From an uncultured Lachnospiraceae bacterium (GTDB taxonomy: Bacteria; Bacillota; Clostridia; Lachnospirales; Lachnospiraceae): DNA of 64,000 nt. The notes beneath the pieces are model-generated. The model saw nothing but the letters and a program-made list of their open reading frames with translations, searched no databases and was not told the DNA's origin. The stretch lies in assembly GCA_944377405.1 (NCBI GenBank), contig CALWES010000001.1, positions 62,001 to 126,000 on the forward strand, read 5' to 3'. Made by a program: the position numbers and the translations under genes. Position 1 is the first letter of the stretch. Every line of letters starts with the position of its first letter. Shown here in pieces: positions 51,508 to 60,583 of this stretch.

Positions 51508-52384
51508 CTTTCTCACCTGCCTGTACTCTGGGCTCTACGAATACGCGGAGCACGTCGCCCAGTTTATTAAATGAGTATACGGTCAAAATGATCAGTACAC
51601 CCGGAAGGATAGCCATGTAAGGAGCCATCTGCAGGTACTGCTGGGCCTGCTGCAGGAGGGATCCCCAGGAAGACATGGGCTGCTGGATACCAAGACCCAG
51701 GAAGGAAAGGGAAGACTCCGTCATGATGGCATTTGCGATGGCTGCAGTTGCCGCCGTGATAATGGTGGGGAATACGGAAGGCAGCACGTGCTTCAGCATG
51801 ACGGCAAAGGAATTGACGCCGATAAACTTTGCATACTGCACATATTCCCGCTCCTTGGAGCTCAGCACCTCGGAGCGCACCAGTCTGGCAATGGGCATCC
51901 AGGAGAAGAGACCGATTACGAAGATGATGGAGAAAAGGCCCTTCTTGAAGATGATACCTACTACCGTTACCATGATGATCCAGGGAATGGACTGGAATAC
52001 ATCCACAAGGCGCATCAGGAGGCTGTCAATGAAACCGCCGAAATAACCGGATACGGTTCCCACCACAACACCGAATACGATACAGGTCAGCATGGCAAGG
52101 ACACCTACCACAAGGGAGATCCTGCCGCCGTAAAGTACCCGGGCAAAGTAGTCTCTGCCCATGTTATCGGTACCGAACCAATGGGCTGCGCTGGGGCCCT
52201 GGAGCTTGTTCACCACATCGATGGCGTCCGGATCCAGGCTCGGAACGAATACCACGAAGATACTTACGAGGATGACAAGGATCAGGTAGATGGCCGCAAA
52301 CATGGCCTGCTTATTATGCTTGAACTCATAGATGACGTTTTCAATACGCCGGTTCTTTTTCTTGCTGGTCGTTTCTTTACTCAT
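51500..52384 (-). CDS. oppC: Oligopeptide ABC importer permease (OppC/DppC-like)
   Basis: The product is 294 aa. Six membrane segments follow a cytoplasmic basic start (SKETTSKKKNRRIENVIYEFKHNKQAMF). It has HWFGTDNMGRDYFARVLYGGRISL, the family hallmark, and the ATPase-contact loop REYVQYAKFIGVNSFAVMLKHVLPSVFPTI. Confidence 0.92.
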   Translation of the reverse strand: MSKETTSKKKNRRIENVIYEFKHNKQAMFAAIYLILVILVSIFVVFVPSLDPDAIDVVNKLQGPSAAHWFGTDNMGRDYFARVLYGGRISLVVGVLAMLTCIVFGVVVGTVSGYFGGFIDSLLMRLVDVFQSIPWIIMVTVVGIIFKKGLFSIIFVIGLFSWMPIARLVRSEVLSSKEREYVQYAKFIGVNSFAVMLKHVLPSVFPTIITAATAAIANAIMTESSLSFLGLGIQQPMSSWGSLLQQAQQYLQMAPYMAILPGVLIILTVYSFNKLGDVLRVFVEPRVQAGEKDA

Positions 52385-52399
52385 ATCCTGCTCCCCTCC

Positions 52400-53350
52400 T
52401 TACTGCATGGATTTGATTCTCGGGTCTACTACGCAGTAGAGGATATCCGACAGGAGGTTTCCGAGAATAACAAGGCTGCTGGAAAGGACCAGGATCGCCA
52501 TAACGATGGGATAATCCAGTCCCTGGACTGCCTTAACGAAATAGTTTCCGATCCCCGGCCAGGAGAATACGGTCTCCGTGATAACGGCACCTGTCACCAG
52601 CTGGGGAAGGGCCATGCCGAGTTTCGTTACAAGGGGGATCATGACGTTTCTTACGATATGGTGGAACAGGATCTCCACCTTCTTGGCACCAAAGGCCTGC
52701 TGTACCGTAACGTAGTCCTCCTTGAACTGGCCGATGGTGGATCCCCGGACGAAACGGGTCAGATCCGGCAGGAAGCCTACCGTAAGGGTCACATAGGGAA
52801 GTACGAAATGCAAAAGGAAATCCCCGATGGAGTTATCTCCCACCGTATGCATACCCATGATGGGAAGGATCTTCAGCTTGAAGCCAAAAAGATACATCAG
52901 GATCATGGAGAACCAGAAGGTGGGCATGGAGATACCGATGGAACAAAGACCGTCGATGATCTTGTCAGCCCATTTGTTCTTGTTGCTTCCTGCCAGAAGG
53001 CCCAGCACGATGGAAAGCAGGTATGCGGTCGCATAGGATGGCAGCACCAGTTTGATGGTGTTGGGGATACGGATCAGAAGATCGTACTTGATACTGGTGT
53101 GGGAAAGCAGGGAATAACCGAAATTTCCGTGCAGAATGTTGTTGAGCCAGCGGATATACTGAACATAAACGGGATCGTTCAGTCCATAGGCTTCTCTTCT
53201 CGCTTCGATCTCAGCGGCGCTCATGTCCGGAGTGGTAATGGCGTCCACTGCATCGTAGGGGGCCATATTGATCAGGACAAAGCAGATCACGGTGATGAGG
53301 ATCAGAAGCGGGATCGCCTGGGCAATACGCTTAATGATATACTTTAGCAT
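52400..53350 (-). CDS. oppB: Oligopeptide ABC importer permease (OppB/DppB-like)
   Basis: The product is 316 aa with six membrane segments. It starts MLKYIIKRIAQAIPLLILITVICFVLINMAPYD and has QYIRWLNNILHGNFGYS, RGSTIGQFKEDYVTVQQAFGAKKVEILFHHIVRNVMIPLVT and ETVFSWPGIGNYFVKAV, all typical of OppB. It partners OppC. Confidence 0.92.
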   Translation of the reverse strand: MLKYIIKRIAQAIPLLILITVICFVLINMAPYDAVDAITTPDMSAAEIEARREAYGLNDPVYVQYIRWLNNILHGNFGYSLLSHTSIKYDLLIRIPNTIKLVLPSYATAYLLSIVLGLLAGSNKNKWADKIIDGLCSIGISMPTFWFSMILMYLFGFKLKILPIMGMHTVGDNSIGDFLLHFVLPYVTLTVGFLPDLTRFVRGSTIGQFKEDYVTVQQAFGAKKVEILFHHIVRNVMIPLVTKLGMALPQLVTGAVITETVFSWPGIGNYFVKAVQGLDYPIVMAILVLSSSLVILGNLLSDILYCVVDPRIKSMQ

Positions 53351-53417
53351 GTCATTTCTCCTTCAAATGCCCTTCGGCCCATGGTTTCTGTTTCCATGGA
53401 CGGGCCTAATACAGAGA

Positions 53418-53449
53418 GAGTTACCATGTAATCGCTTGCATGGTAACTC
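53418..53449 (-). promoter_or_regulatory. Stable hairpin between binding-protein and permease genes
   Basis: GAGTTACCATG (53418-53428) pairs perfectly with CATGGTAACTC (53439-53449). No T-run follows, so it is probably an mRNA 3'-stabilising or partial attenuating structure giving more binding protein than permease. Confidence 0.65.
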
Positions 53450-53490
53450 ACTGTCTGCATCGCCTCCCGGAAGGGAGACATGTTCATAAA

Positions 53491-55104
53491 TTACTCGTTG
53501 ATGGTGAGCTTTGACAGATCCTTGATGGAGTAGATCGGAACAAGTCCGGCCTCTTCTACGTTGCCGACTCTTGCGTTGGTCACAAGGGTCCTCATGTTGG
53601 ATCCCAGAGGATAGAAGATCGCATCCTCCTGAAGCATAGCCTGGATCTGGCTGTACAGAGGCTTTCTGGCCTCGACGTCGGTAACCTGGTCTGCCTGTAC
53701 CCAGAGCTCATCCACATCATCTCTGCTGTAACGGAAGCTGTTGTCGCCGTCCTGTGAGAACAGAGGTGCATAGAGGTTCGGGTCGGTGCCCATGATGTAG
53801 CCGCCAAGGTACATATCGAAGTCGCCGTTCTCCTTATCCTGGTAAGCTGCGGTCCATGCTGCGGACTCAACACCGTTGAGCTCTACATTGATGCCGATCG
53901 CCTTCAGCTCAGCCTGGATGGTAAGAGCCATACGCTCCTGCTGTGCGTCGCTGACAAGGTACATGATGTTGATATCGGTGGGGCCGCCTGCAGTCAGTTC
54001 CTTTGCAAGCTCTACATTCTGCTCATACTTCTCTACTGCAGAATCATCGTAGTACTCGTTGACCGGCGGAAGGAAGGTGTAGCCTGCCTCGTAGAATTCC
54101 GGATCGGAGTAAGCAGCCATGAGGATCTCGTCCTTGTTCAGGGCATAGAAGATACCTCTTCTGTAGTCTGCATCCTGCATCTTCTCAGAGGTGGGATTCA
54201 GAGCCATGTAAGCCACACGGCCTTCGGTGTAGTTGTAGATGTTGAAGTTCTCATTGCCCTCATAGGGAAGCAGCTGCTCCGGAGTGGAAGCCATCCAGGC
54301 ATCAACTTCGCCGTTCTGAAGAGCCAGGGTTGCGGTATCCTCGTTCTCAACGACTCTGTATACCACGTTCTCAATGCTGGGCTTACCCAGTACATAGTTC
54401 GGGTTTGCCTTGAACTGCAGATACTGGCCGGTCTCGTACTTCTCCAGTACATAGGGGCCGTTTCCTACAGGCTGCTCCTCCAGCATGTTCACATCAAAGG
54501 TTCCCTTATCTGCGAAGTAGTGCTCCGGAAGCATGAAGAGCTCTGCGGAAAGCAGCTCGAACATGGAGGCGGAGGGTGCCGGAAGGATGAACTTTACGGT
54601 AAGGTCGTCAACCTTCTCCACAGTGATGGGCTGGTTGTTGACATAGAGCAGCGGTCCATTCTCGTTCTGGGCGTTGATGGTGAATACCACGTCGTCAGCA
54701 GTGAGGGGCTCTCCGTCAGACCACTTCAGGTCCGGCTTCAGCTTGCAGGTCCACTCGGTAGCGTCCTCGTTGGCCTCCATGCTCTCAGCCAGGATGTAGT
54801 CCACGGTACCGTCCAGGTTGATGTAGTACAGCGGAGCGTACAGTACCTTACAGGTCATAAGACCGTAACGGTCGTCTGCCGTAAGGGGATTCAGGGTGTT
54901 TCCGGTATCACCTGCGATGGCGTAGGTGAAGGTGCTTCCGCCGCCGGTGGTGGTGGCAGCAGCTCCCTCTGTTCCGGTGGCAGCAGCGCCTTCAGCAGCA
55001 GTTTCTGAGGGTGCAGCCTCTTCCACTACAGTGCCGCTGCAGCCGGCCAGAAGAGATGCGGCCATGGACATAGCCATAAGGCCGGTAAGAAGTCTCTTTT
55101 TCAT
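53491..55104 (-). CDS. Oligopeptide-binding lipoprotein (SBP family 5)
   Basis: The product is 537 aa. The lipoprotein signal ends AASLLAGCSGT, followed by an Ala/Thr/Gly tether to about residue 55. The family-5 fold includes LNPLTADDRYGLMTCKVLYAPL, WTCKLKPDLKWSDGEPLTADDVVFTI, PVGNGPYVLEKYETGQYLQFKANPNYVLGKPSIENVVYRVV and DYRRGIFYALNKDEIL. It is the first gene of the opp operon and sets substrate specificity, which cannot be read here. Confidence 0.92.
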   Translation of the reverse strand: MKKRLLTGLMAMSMAASLLAGCSGTVVEEAAPSETAAEGAAATGTEGAAATTTGGGSTFTYAIAGDTGNTLNPLTADDRYGLMTCKVLYAPLYYINLDGTVDYILAESMEANEDATEWTCKLKPDLKWSDGEPLTADDVVFTINAQNENGPLLYVNNQPITVEKVDDLTVKFILPAPSASMFELLSAELFMLPEHYFADKGTFDVNMLEEQPVGNGPYVLEKYETGQYLQFKANPNYVLGKPSIENVVYRVVENEDTATLALQNGEVDAWMASTPEQLLPYEGNENFNIYNYTEGRVAYMALNPTSEKMQDADYRRGIFYALNKDEILMAAYSDPEFYEAGYTFLPPVNEYYDDSAVEKYEQNVELAKELTAGGPTDINIMYLVSDAQQERMALTIQAELKAIGINVELNGVESAAWTAAYQDKENGDFDMYLGGYIMGTDPNLYAPLFSQDGDNSFRYSRDDVDELWVQADQVTDVEARKPLYSQIQAMLQEDAIFYPLGSNMRTLVTNARVGNVEEAGLVPIYSIKDLSKLTINE

Positions 55105-55167
55105 TTGTAGGTCCTCCCTTATTAATTTCCAGAAGATGAATTTTTATTCATCTTAATTCTTCGCTAA

Positions 55168-55196
55168 AAATAACATAAAAAAAGAAGCTTTGTCAA
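55168..55196 (-). promoter_or_regulatory. Promoter of the oligopeptide importer operon
   Basis: On the minus strand TTGACA (55191-55196) and a weak TTATTT (55168-55173) are spaced by 17 bases. Just beyond, 55244-55265 carries two tandem copies of ATATCAGCTAG in an otherwise AT-rich gap. Confidence 0.5.
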
Positions 55197-55299
55197 TAAA
55201 ACTGGCAAAACTTCATAATATTTTTTATCACATTATTAATAATATCAGCTAGATATCAGCTAGAGGGATGTTTTATATAACCAAAAGTCATACCGGTTA

Positions 55300-55737
55300 T
55301 TACCGGGAAAGGCAATAGTCCTTCAGGCAGAGAATCGCCTCCCGGTAACCCTCAAAGCCCATTCCATAGAAGGTCTTCAGGCAGGCTGCCGAAATGAAGG
55401 AGTGATGCCGGAATTCTTCCCGTTCATAGATATTGGAAAGATGTACCTCGCAGGCCGGGATACTGACTGCCTTCAGGGCGTCCAGGATGGCGACGCTGGT
55501 ATGGGTGTAGGCGGCGGGATTGATGACTATGCCGTCATACAGACCGTAGGCCCGCTGGATCTCGTCCACGATGGCCCCCTCATGATTGGACTGGAAGAAA
55601 TCCGCCTGGATGTCCTCTTTTTTGCAGACCTCCCGGATAAAATCCAGAAGTCCCTCATAGGTCTCGCTTCCGTAGATATTTTTTTCCCGGATCCCCAGCA
55701 TATTCAGATTGGGACCGTTGATGATCAGAAATTTCAT
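55300..55737 (-). CDS. aroQ: Type II 3-dehydroquinate dehydratase
   Basis: The product is 145 aa: IINGPNLNMLGIREKNIYG with the catalytic Tyr, FFQSNHEGAIVDEIQRA, INPAAYTHTSVAILDAL and EVHLSNIYEREEFRHHSFIS. It makes 3-dehydroshikimate. It is the last gene of the aromatic operon and overlaps aroE-aroK by four bases. No clear T-tailed terminator follows. Confidence 0.95.
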   Translation of the reverse strand: MKFLIINGPNLNMLGIREKNIYGSETYEGLLDFIREVCKKEDIQADFFQSNHEGAIVDEIQRAYGLYDGIVINPAAYTHTSVAILDALKAVSIPACEVHLSNIYEREEFRHHSFISAACLKTFYGMGFEGYREAILCLKDYCLSR

Positions 55738-57038
55738 GGCTTCTCCTCTCCTTTGCCCTGATGTTCAAAAAGTCTTTGGATCGCTTCTGCACAGGCTTTT
55801 GCAGAACCGTTATTTTCCACCTGCGCCTCCGCCCAGGCCTGATACAGGGGCAGCCGTTCCCGGTACATGCGGCACAGGGTCTCATGATCCCTGGAAAGGG
55901 GACGCCCCTCTGTTTCCAGGGACTGAAGCTCCCGTTCCAGGAAAAAGATACGGCCGTTCTGCCGAAGGGCTCCGTAATTTTCCCTTCGCAGCACTACCCC
56001 GCCGCCGCAGGCGATGACGATCCCCTGGCGGCTTCCGATCTTCTGACAGATCAGGCTCTCCTTTTTCCGGAAGCCCTCCTCTCCCTCCAGGGAAAAGATC
56101 TCCGGGATGGACTGGCCGTATTCCTCCTCCAGAGCCGTATCCAGGTCCACAAAGGGACGCCCGAGCTCCTCGGCAATGATCCGGCCAACCGTGGACTTGC
56201 CGGAGGAAGGCATGCCGATGAGCACCAGATCTGTAAGGTCTTCCGTAAGCTTTCTGTAGATCCCTCTGATCTGCTCCAGGTCTTCCTCCGGGATCCGTTC
56301 CGGGGAAAAGTCCTCAGCTTTGCCGGAAAGAAGCGTTTCGTCTCCGGCAAAGAACAGGTCGGAAGCAAATTTGGCCTGAGCCACCAGCATGAAAAGACCG
56401 TTGGTACAGGGGATGCCAAGCTCCTCCGCTTCCAGAAGCAGAGGGGTCCTGAGGGGATTGTAGATCACATCGATCACCCCTTCGCATGCTGGAAAATCGG
56501 AAAGCCTGATAAGGCTTTCCCCGTTTCCTGGATACATGCCCACAGGGGTGGTATTGATTATGACCTGACTGTCATAATGAGCTGAGAGATTATTGTAGTT
56601 ATGTTCGCCCTTCCGTGATACCACGATGATCTCAGCTGCTCCCCCATCCTCCGCCACAGCCTGTGCCGTCAGGGAGGTGCCTCCGCTGCCGAGGATCAGG
56701 ACCTTTTTCCCGGAAAAGCTGATCCCTGTCTCATGGGCCATGCAGGCAAGCCCCATATAGTCCGTATTGTCACCGTAAAGGCTTCCGTCGGAAAGCTTTA
56801 CCACCGTATTGACACTCCCGATCTTTCCGGCCCGCTGAGAGATCCGGAACAGGAAGGGGATCACCTCCCGCTTATAGGGGATGGTAACGTTGAGGCCGGA
56901 AAATTCCCTTCTCCGGAAAAAATCGGAAAGGGCTTCCTTTGGCAGTGGGATCAGACCGTAGTCCGGGTTTCCCAGCATATTGTGGATAAGGGGAGAAAAG
57001 CTATGTCCCAGCTTTTCTCCCAGAAGTCCGTACTTCAT
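55734..57038 (-). CDS. aroE-aroK: Bifunctional shikimate dehydrogenase-shikimate kinase fusion (AroE-AroK)
   Basis: The product is 434 aa. Residues 1-255 are shikimate dehydrogenase: GHSFSPLIHN, GLNVTIPYKREV with catalytic Lys56, GDNTDYMG and the NADP loop LGSGGTSLTAQAV. After a short linker, residues 268-434 are shikimate kinase: P-loop IGMPSSGKST (274-283), FVDLDTALEE, and ACGGGVVLRREN, with a lid region ETEGRPLSRD. Both sets of active residues are present, so two consecutive pathway steps are on one chain. Confidence 0.95.
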   Translation of the reverse strand: MKYGLLGEKLGHSFSPLIHNMLGNPDYGLIPLPKEALSDFFRRREFSGLNVTIPYKREVIPFLFRISQRAGKIGSVNTVVKLSDGSLYGDNTDYMGLACMAHETGISFSGKKVLILGSGGTSLTAQAVAEDGGAAEIIVVSRKGEHNYNNLSAHYDSQVIINTTPVGMYPGNGESLIRLSDFPACEGVIDVIYNPLRTPLLLEAEELGIPCTNGLFMLVAQAKFASDLFFAGDETLLSGKAEDFSPERIPEEDLEQIRGIYRKLTEDLTDLVLIGMPSSGKSTVGRIIAEELGRPFVDLDTALEEEYGQSIPEIFSLEGEEGFRKKESLICQKIGSRQGIVIACGGGVVLRRENYGALRQNGRIFFLERELQSLETEGRPLSRDHETLCRMYRERLPLYQAWAEAQVENNGSAKACAEAIQRLFEHQGKGEEKP

Positions 57039-57048
57039 CTTATGCTCC

Positions 57049-58191
57049 TCAGATCATTTCAGAATAGCTTCCCAGGAAGGTGAACGGATCGAATTCATCG
57101 TCGAACTCTCCCAGAAGCTCCGGTACCTTTTCGTCATAGATGCTGGCATTCAGATCGAAATAGAAAAGGAATTCAAAGTCCTTTCCTGGCATGGGACGGC
57201 TCTCCAGCTTGGTCAGGTTGAGCCCCAGGGTGGAAAATCTGGAAACCACGTTGTAAAGGGTACCGGGCTTATGGGCAATGGAGAACATCATGCTGACCTT
57301 GTCGGCCCCGGGATAGATCTCCAGGGACTTGGAGATGCAGATGAAACGGGTATAGTTGTTGTCATTGTTCTGGACCGTATTGGACAGGACGGAAAGGCTG
57401 TAAAGCTCTGCGCAGTTCTTGGAGGAAATGGCTGCCACGTCGTTCCGTTCTGATTCCGCCACAAATTTTGCGGCAACGGCAGTATTCTCGCATACGGTGA
57501 TCTTGACGCCCTTTAAGCTCTTCAGGAATTCGCTGCACTGGTCCAGGGCCTGCTGATGGGAATAGATCTCCTTGATGTCGGAGAGCTTCGTACCCTTTTT
57601 CGCCAGCAGGTTATGATCGATGCGGAGCTTGATGCTGCGGACGATATAGAAGTTGTGCTTTTTCATCAGGTCGTAGACCTCATTGACGGAGCCTGCCGTA
57701 CTGTTTTCAATAGGCAGGATGCCATAGCGGCACAGTCCGCTCTCCACTGCCTGAAATACGCCGGAGAAGCTATTGAAATATATGATGTTGGGAAGGGAGA
57801 AAAGCTTGTCGCAGGCATTCTGGGAATAGGCCCCTTCCACGCCCTGGCAGGCCACCACGGCCCTCGAGGGAAATACGGGATCCGTATTCCGGATGGCTTC
57901 CTGCACCCGCTCCTTCAGGGAGGAGGTGGCGCCGATGAGCTGTCTCTGATAGGAACGGCTCACATCCAGCAGGGTGCCGTAGAGGACCCGGATATAGCTT
58001 TCAAAATCCTTTCCCGCCAGGTCACAGACATGGTTTATCACCTCCCGCTCCCGGCTGCGGTCAAATACGGACATGTGATTATCCTTTTTGTAGGCCGCGA
58101 TCTCCTTGGAGAGCTCCATACGCTTTACGAAAAGGGAGGTAAGCTCCTCGTCGATCCGGCTGATGCTGTTTCTTGCTTCCTGTAAATCCAT
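57049..58191 (-). CDS. pheA: Bifunctional chorismate mutase / prephenate dehydratase
   Basis: The product is 380 aa. An AroQ-type chorismate mutase (1-90: ARNSISRIDEELTSLFVKRMELSKEIAAYKK) leads into prephenate dehydratase (about 105-290: CQGVEGAYSQNACDKLF, GILPIENSTAGSVNEVYDLM, EIYSHQQALDQC, NNYTRFICI). A C-terminal ACT domain (about 300-380) contains KPGTLYNVVSRFSTLGLNLTKLESRP, the phenylalanine-sensing ESRP region. ATG 58191 was chosen because GGAG of the aroC end is nine bases upstream. Confidence 0.95.
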   Translation of the reverse strand: MDLQEARNSISRIDEELTSLFVKRMELSKEIAAYKKDNHMSVFDRSREREVINHVCDLAGKDFESYIRVLYGTLLDVSRSYQRQLIGATSSLKERVQEAIRNTDPVFPSRAVVACQGVEGAYSQNACDKLFSLPNIIYFNSFSGVFQAVESGLCRYGILPIENSTAGSVNEVYDLMKKHNFYIVRSIKLRIDHNLLAKKGTKLSDIKEIYSHQQALDQCSEFLKSLKGVKITVCENTAVAAKFVAESERNDVAAISSKNCAELYSLSVLSNTVQNNDNNYTRFICISKSLEIYPGADKVSMMFSIAHKPGTLYNVVSRFSTLGLNLTKLESRPMPGKDFEFLFYFDLNASIYDEKVPELLGEFDDEFDPFTFLGSYSEMI

Positions 58192-58195
58192 TTTT

Positions 58196-59353
58196 TTATA
58201 CTCCATTTCTGTTTATTCTGCTGTTCTGATGTTCTGCCTCCAGATAAAGGTCCCAGAGGGCGATGGCAAGGGCTGCCTCCATACAGGGGACTGCCCTGGG
58301 GACGATGCAGGGATCATGCCTTCCATGGATCTGAAGCCCTGTCTCCTCCATCCGGGACAGGGATACGGAGGCCTGCTCCTTTGCAATGGAAGGGGTAGGC
58401 TTAACGGCGGCCCGAAAGATCAGGGGCATGCCGGTGGTGATACCCCCAAGGATCCCTCCTGCGTGATTGGTCTTTGTACGGACCTCTCCATCTGCGATCT
58501 CATAGGGGTCGTTATGCTCGCTTCCCCGGAGAACTGCAGCCCGGAAGCCCTCTCCGAATTCAAGGCCTTTAACCGCAGGGATCCCGAAGACGATCTGGGC
58601 GATCTTATTTTCCACGCCGTCAAAGATGGGCTCTCCCAGGCCGCAGGGAAGACCGATGGCGGCGCATTCGATGATGCCGCCCACAGAATCCCCCTCCTGC
58701 CGTGCGGAGGCGATGAGATCCTGCATTTTCTCTCCCTGTCCCGGATCATTTACCGGAAAGTCTCCGGCTCCGGCTGAAAGAAGGACTTCCGGATCCAGAT
58801 TCACGGGATCATAGGGCTGATCCTGGATGGAGCCGATGGCGGCGATATGGGCTCCCAGGAGGATGCCTCGTTTTGCCAGCATCTGGCGGCAAAGAGCCCC
58901 GGCAAAACATAAGGGGGCTGTCAGCCGGCCGGAAAAATGCCCGCCGCCCCGGATATCATGGAAGTTCCCATACTTCACATAGGCGGGGTAATCCGCATGG
59001 GATGGCCTTGGCACATCCCGAAGGCCGGAATAATCTTTGGAGCGCTGATCTCTGTTTTGGATGACTGCGCAGACGGGAGCACCGCAGCTAACAAGACAGC
59101 CGCAGGCTCCGGTAGAAGTGCCTGCATCTCCTTCCTCCGGCAGCAGTCCCGAAAGAATCTCCGGAAGGTCCTCCTCCTTCCTTGCGGTGGAATAGGCGTT
59201 TTGTCCCGGAGCCCTCCGCTTCATGAAGGCCTTTACCGCCTCCATGTCGAAGCGCTCTCCTGCGGGGATTCCATCCATCACCACTCCGATGCCCTGGGAA
59301 TGGGACTGACCGAAAATGGAGATCCGTATATTTTTACCGTATTCAGATGACAT
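58196..59353 (-). CDS. aroC: Chorismate synthase
   Basis: The product is 385 aa: FGQSHSQGIGVVMDGIPAG, RRAPGQNAYSTARKEEDLPEILSGL, RPSHADYPAYVKYG and GGHFSGRLTAPLC. The C-terminal NHAGGILGGITTGMPLIFRAAVKPTPSIAKEQ and GRHDPCIVPRAVP complete the family pattern. The enzyme needs reduced FMN. ATG 59353 follows GGAGG by eight bases and overlaps the aroA stop by 11 bases. Confidence 0.96.
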   Translation of the reverse strand: MSSEYGKNIRISIFGQSHSQGIGVVMDGIPAGERFDMEAVKAFMKRRAPGQNAYSTARKEEDLPEILSGLLPEEGDAGTSTGACGCLVSCGAPVCAVIQNRDQRSKDYSGLRDVPRPSHADYPAYVKYGNFHDIRGGGHFSGRLTAPLCFAGALCRQMLAKRGILLGAHIAAIGSIQDQPYDPVNLDPEVLLSAGAGDFPVNDPGQGEKMQDLIASARQEGDSVGGIIECAAIGLPCGLGEPIFDGVENKIAQIVFGIPAVKGLEFGEGFRAAVLRGSEHNDPYEIADGEVRTKTNHAGGILGGITTGMPLIFRAAVKPTPSIAKEQASVSLSRMEETGLQIHGRHDPCIVPRAVPCMEAALAIALWDLYLEAEHQNSRINRNGV

Positions 59354-60581
59354 CCGTTTTACCTCCAAGTTGATTCAGATCCGCAAAAAAGGCGGGATAG
59401 GATTTGCTGACGGTTTCTGCCCCGGTAATGACCACGGGAGCGTCGCAGGCGGAGGCCAGGAGGGCTGCAGTCATGACGATACGGTGATCGTTGCAGCCAT
59501 CTACGGACACGCCTCCAGGAAGCCTCTCCTTTCCATGGATCAGAAGGCCATCCGGAAGCTCGGCCACATCGGCCCCCAGGGCTGAAAGAAGTCCGGAAAC
59601 GGCTGCCAGACGGTCGCTTTCCTTAAGCCGCAGACGTTCCGCCCGGATGAACCTTGTGACGCCGGGGGATATGGCAGCCAGGGCAGAAAGGATCGGTACC
59701 AGATCCGGGATACCGGAGGCGTCGATCACCCGCTCACCATCCCTGGGAGGACCGGAGAAAAGTCCGGAAAGGATCTCCTTCACTGCCCTGTCTCCCTGAA
59801 GGGAATCCGATCTGAGACCCGAGACCCGGATCTGATTTTCTCCCATCCGGTCTCCGCAGAGCCAGAAGGCGGCGTTGGACCAGTCTCCCTCCGCTTCATA
59901 GAGCTCCGGGGCATGATATCCGGTGGATCCGTCATAGAAAAACCGGTTTCCCTCCCGGCGGATCCTTACGCCGAAGCGCTGCATGGTATCGAGGGTCATG
60001 TCCACATAGGCAGCGGACTGAAGCTCCGTGGTAAGCTGAAGCTCCGAAGGACCCCCCAGTAAGGGAAAGGCCAGAAGAAGCCCTGTAATATACTGTGAGC
60101 TGATATTGCCGGGAAGAAGGAAGCTCCCGTTTCTGAGTCCTCCCTCTGTGGTAAGGGGCAGCTGATCTCCCGTAACCACTGCTCCGTGCTCCCGCAGAAG
60201 GGAGGTCAGAAGGGAGATGGGACGCTCCGGAAGCTTCCCTGCTCCGCTGAAGTCACAGCGAAGCTTCAGGGCTGACATGACCGGCAGCAGAAAGCGCAGG
60301 GTGGATCCGCTCTCTCCGCAGAAAATCCCGGCGGTACCTTCCTTTGTTCCGGAAATAGGAATTACCCGGAGCAGTGCCTCTTCCTCCGAATAGCGGATCC
60401 CGGCACCTGCGGCATTGAGACAGCGGACCGTGGCCTCAATATCCCTGGAATAGACATTACAGCGTATGCTGCAGGGGTTGTGGGACAGGGCTGCGCAGAT
60501 CAGGGCCCTGTGGACATCGGATTTGGAAGAAATGGCAGAAAGGGTTCCGGACAGCCTTCCGGGATAGATTCTGATATCCAT
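59343..60581 (-). CDS. aroA: EPSP synthase (3-phosphoshikimate 1-carboxyvinyltransferase)
   Basis: The product is 412 aa: SSKSDVHRALICAAL, GESGSTLRFLLPVMSAL, SSQYITGLLLAFPLL, DWSNAAFWLC and RLKESDRLAAVSGLLSALGADV, then DGCNDHRIVMTAALLAS. The first motif differs from the usual SKS.xxRAL only slightly. In the second motif Ser follows Gly-Glu (GESGSTLRF, where many enzymes have GNAGTALR), which resembles the divergent class II EPSP synthases of Firmicutes. Confidence 0.95.
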   Translation of the reverse strand: MDIRIYPGRLSGTLSAISSKSDVHRALICAALSHNPCSIRCNVYSRDIEATVRCLNAAGAGIRYSEEEALLRVIPISGTKEGTAGIFCGESGSTLRFLLPVMSALKLRCDFSGAGKLPERPISLLTSLLREHGAVVTGDQLPLTTEGGLRNGSFLLPGNISSQYITGLLLAFPLLGGPSELQLTTELQSAAYVDMTLDTMQRFGVRIRREGNRFFYDGSTGYHAPELYEAEGDWSNAAFWLCGDRMGENQIRVSGLRSDSLQGDRAVKEILSGLFSGPPRDGERVIDASGIPDLVPILSALAAISPGVTRFIRAERLRLKESDRLAAVSGLLSALGADVAELPDGLLIHGKERLPGGVSVDGCNDHRIVMTAALLASACDAPVVITGAETVSKSYPAFFADLNQLGGKTDVI

Positions 60582-60583
60582 GC

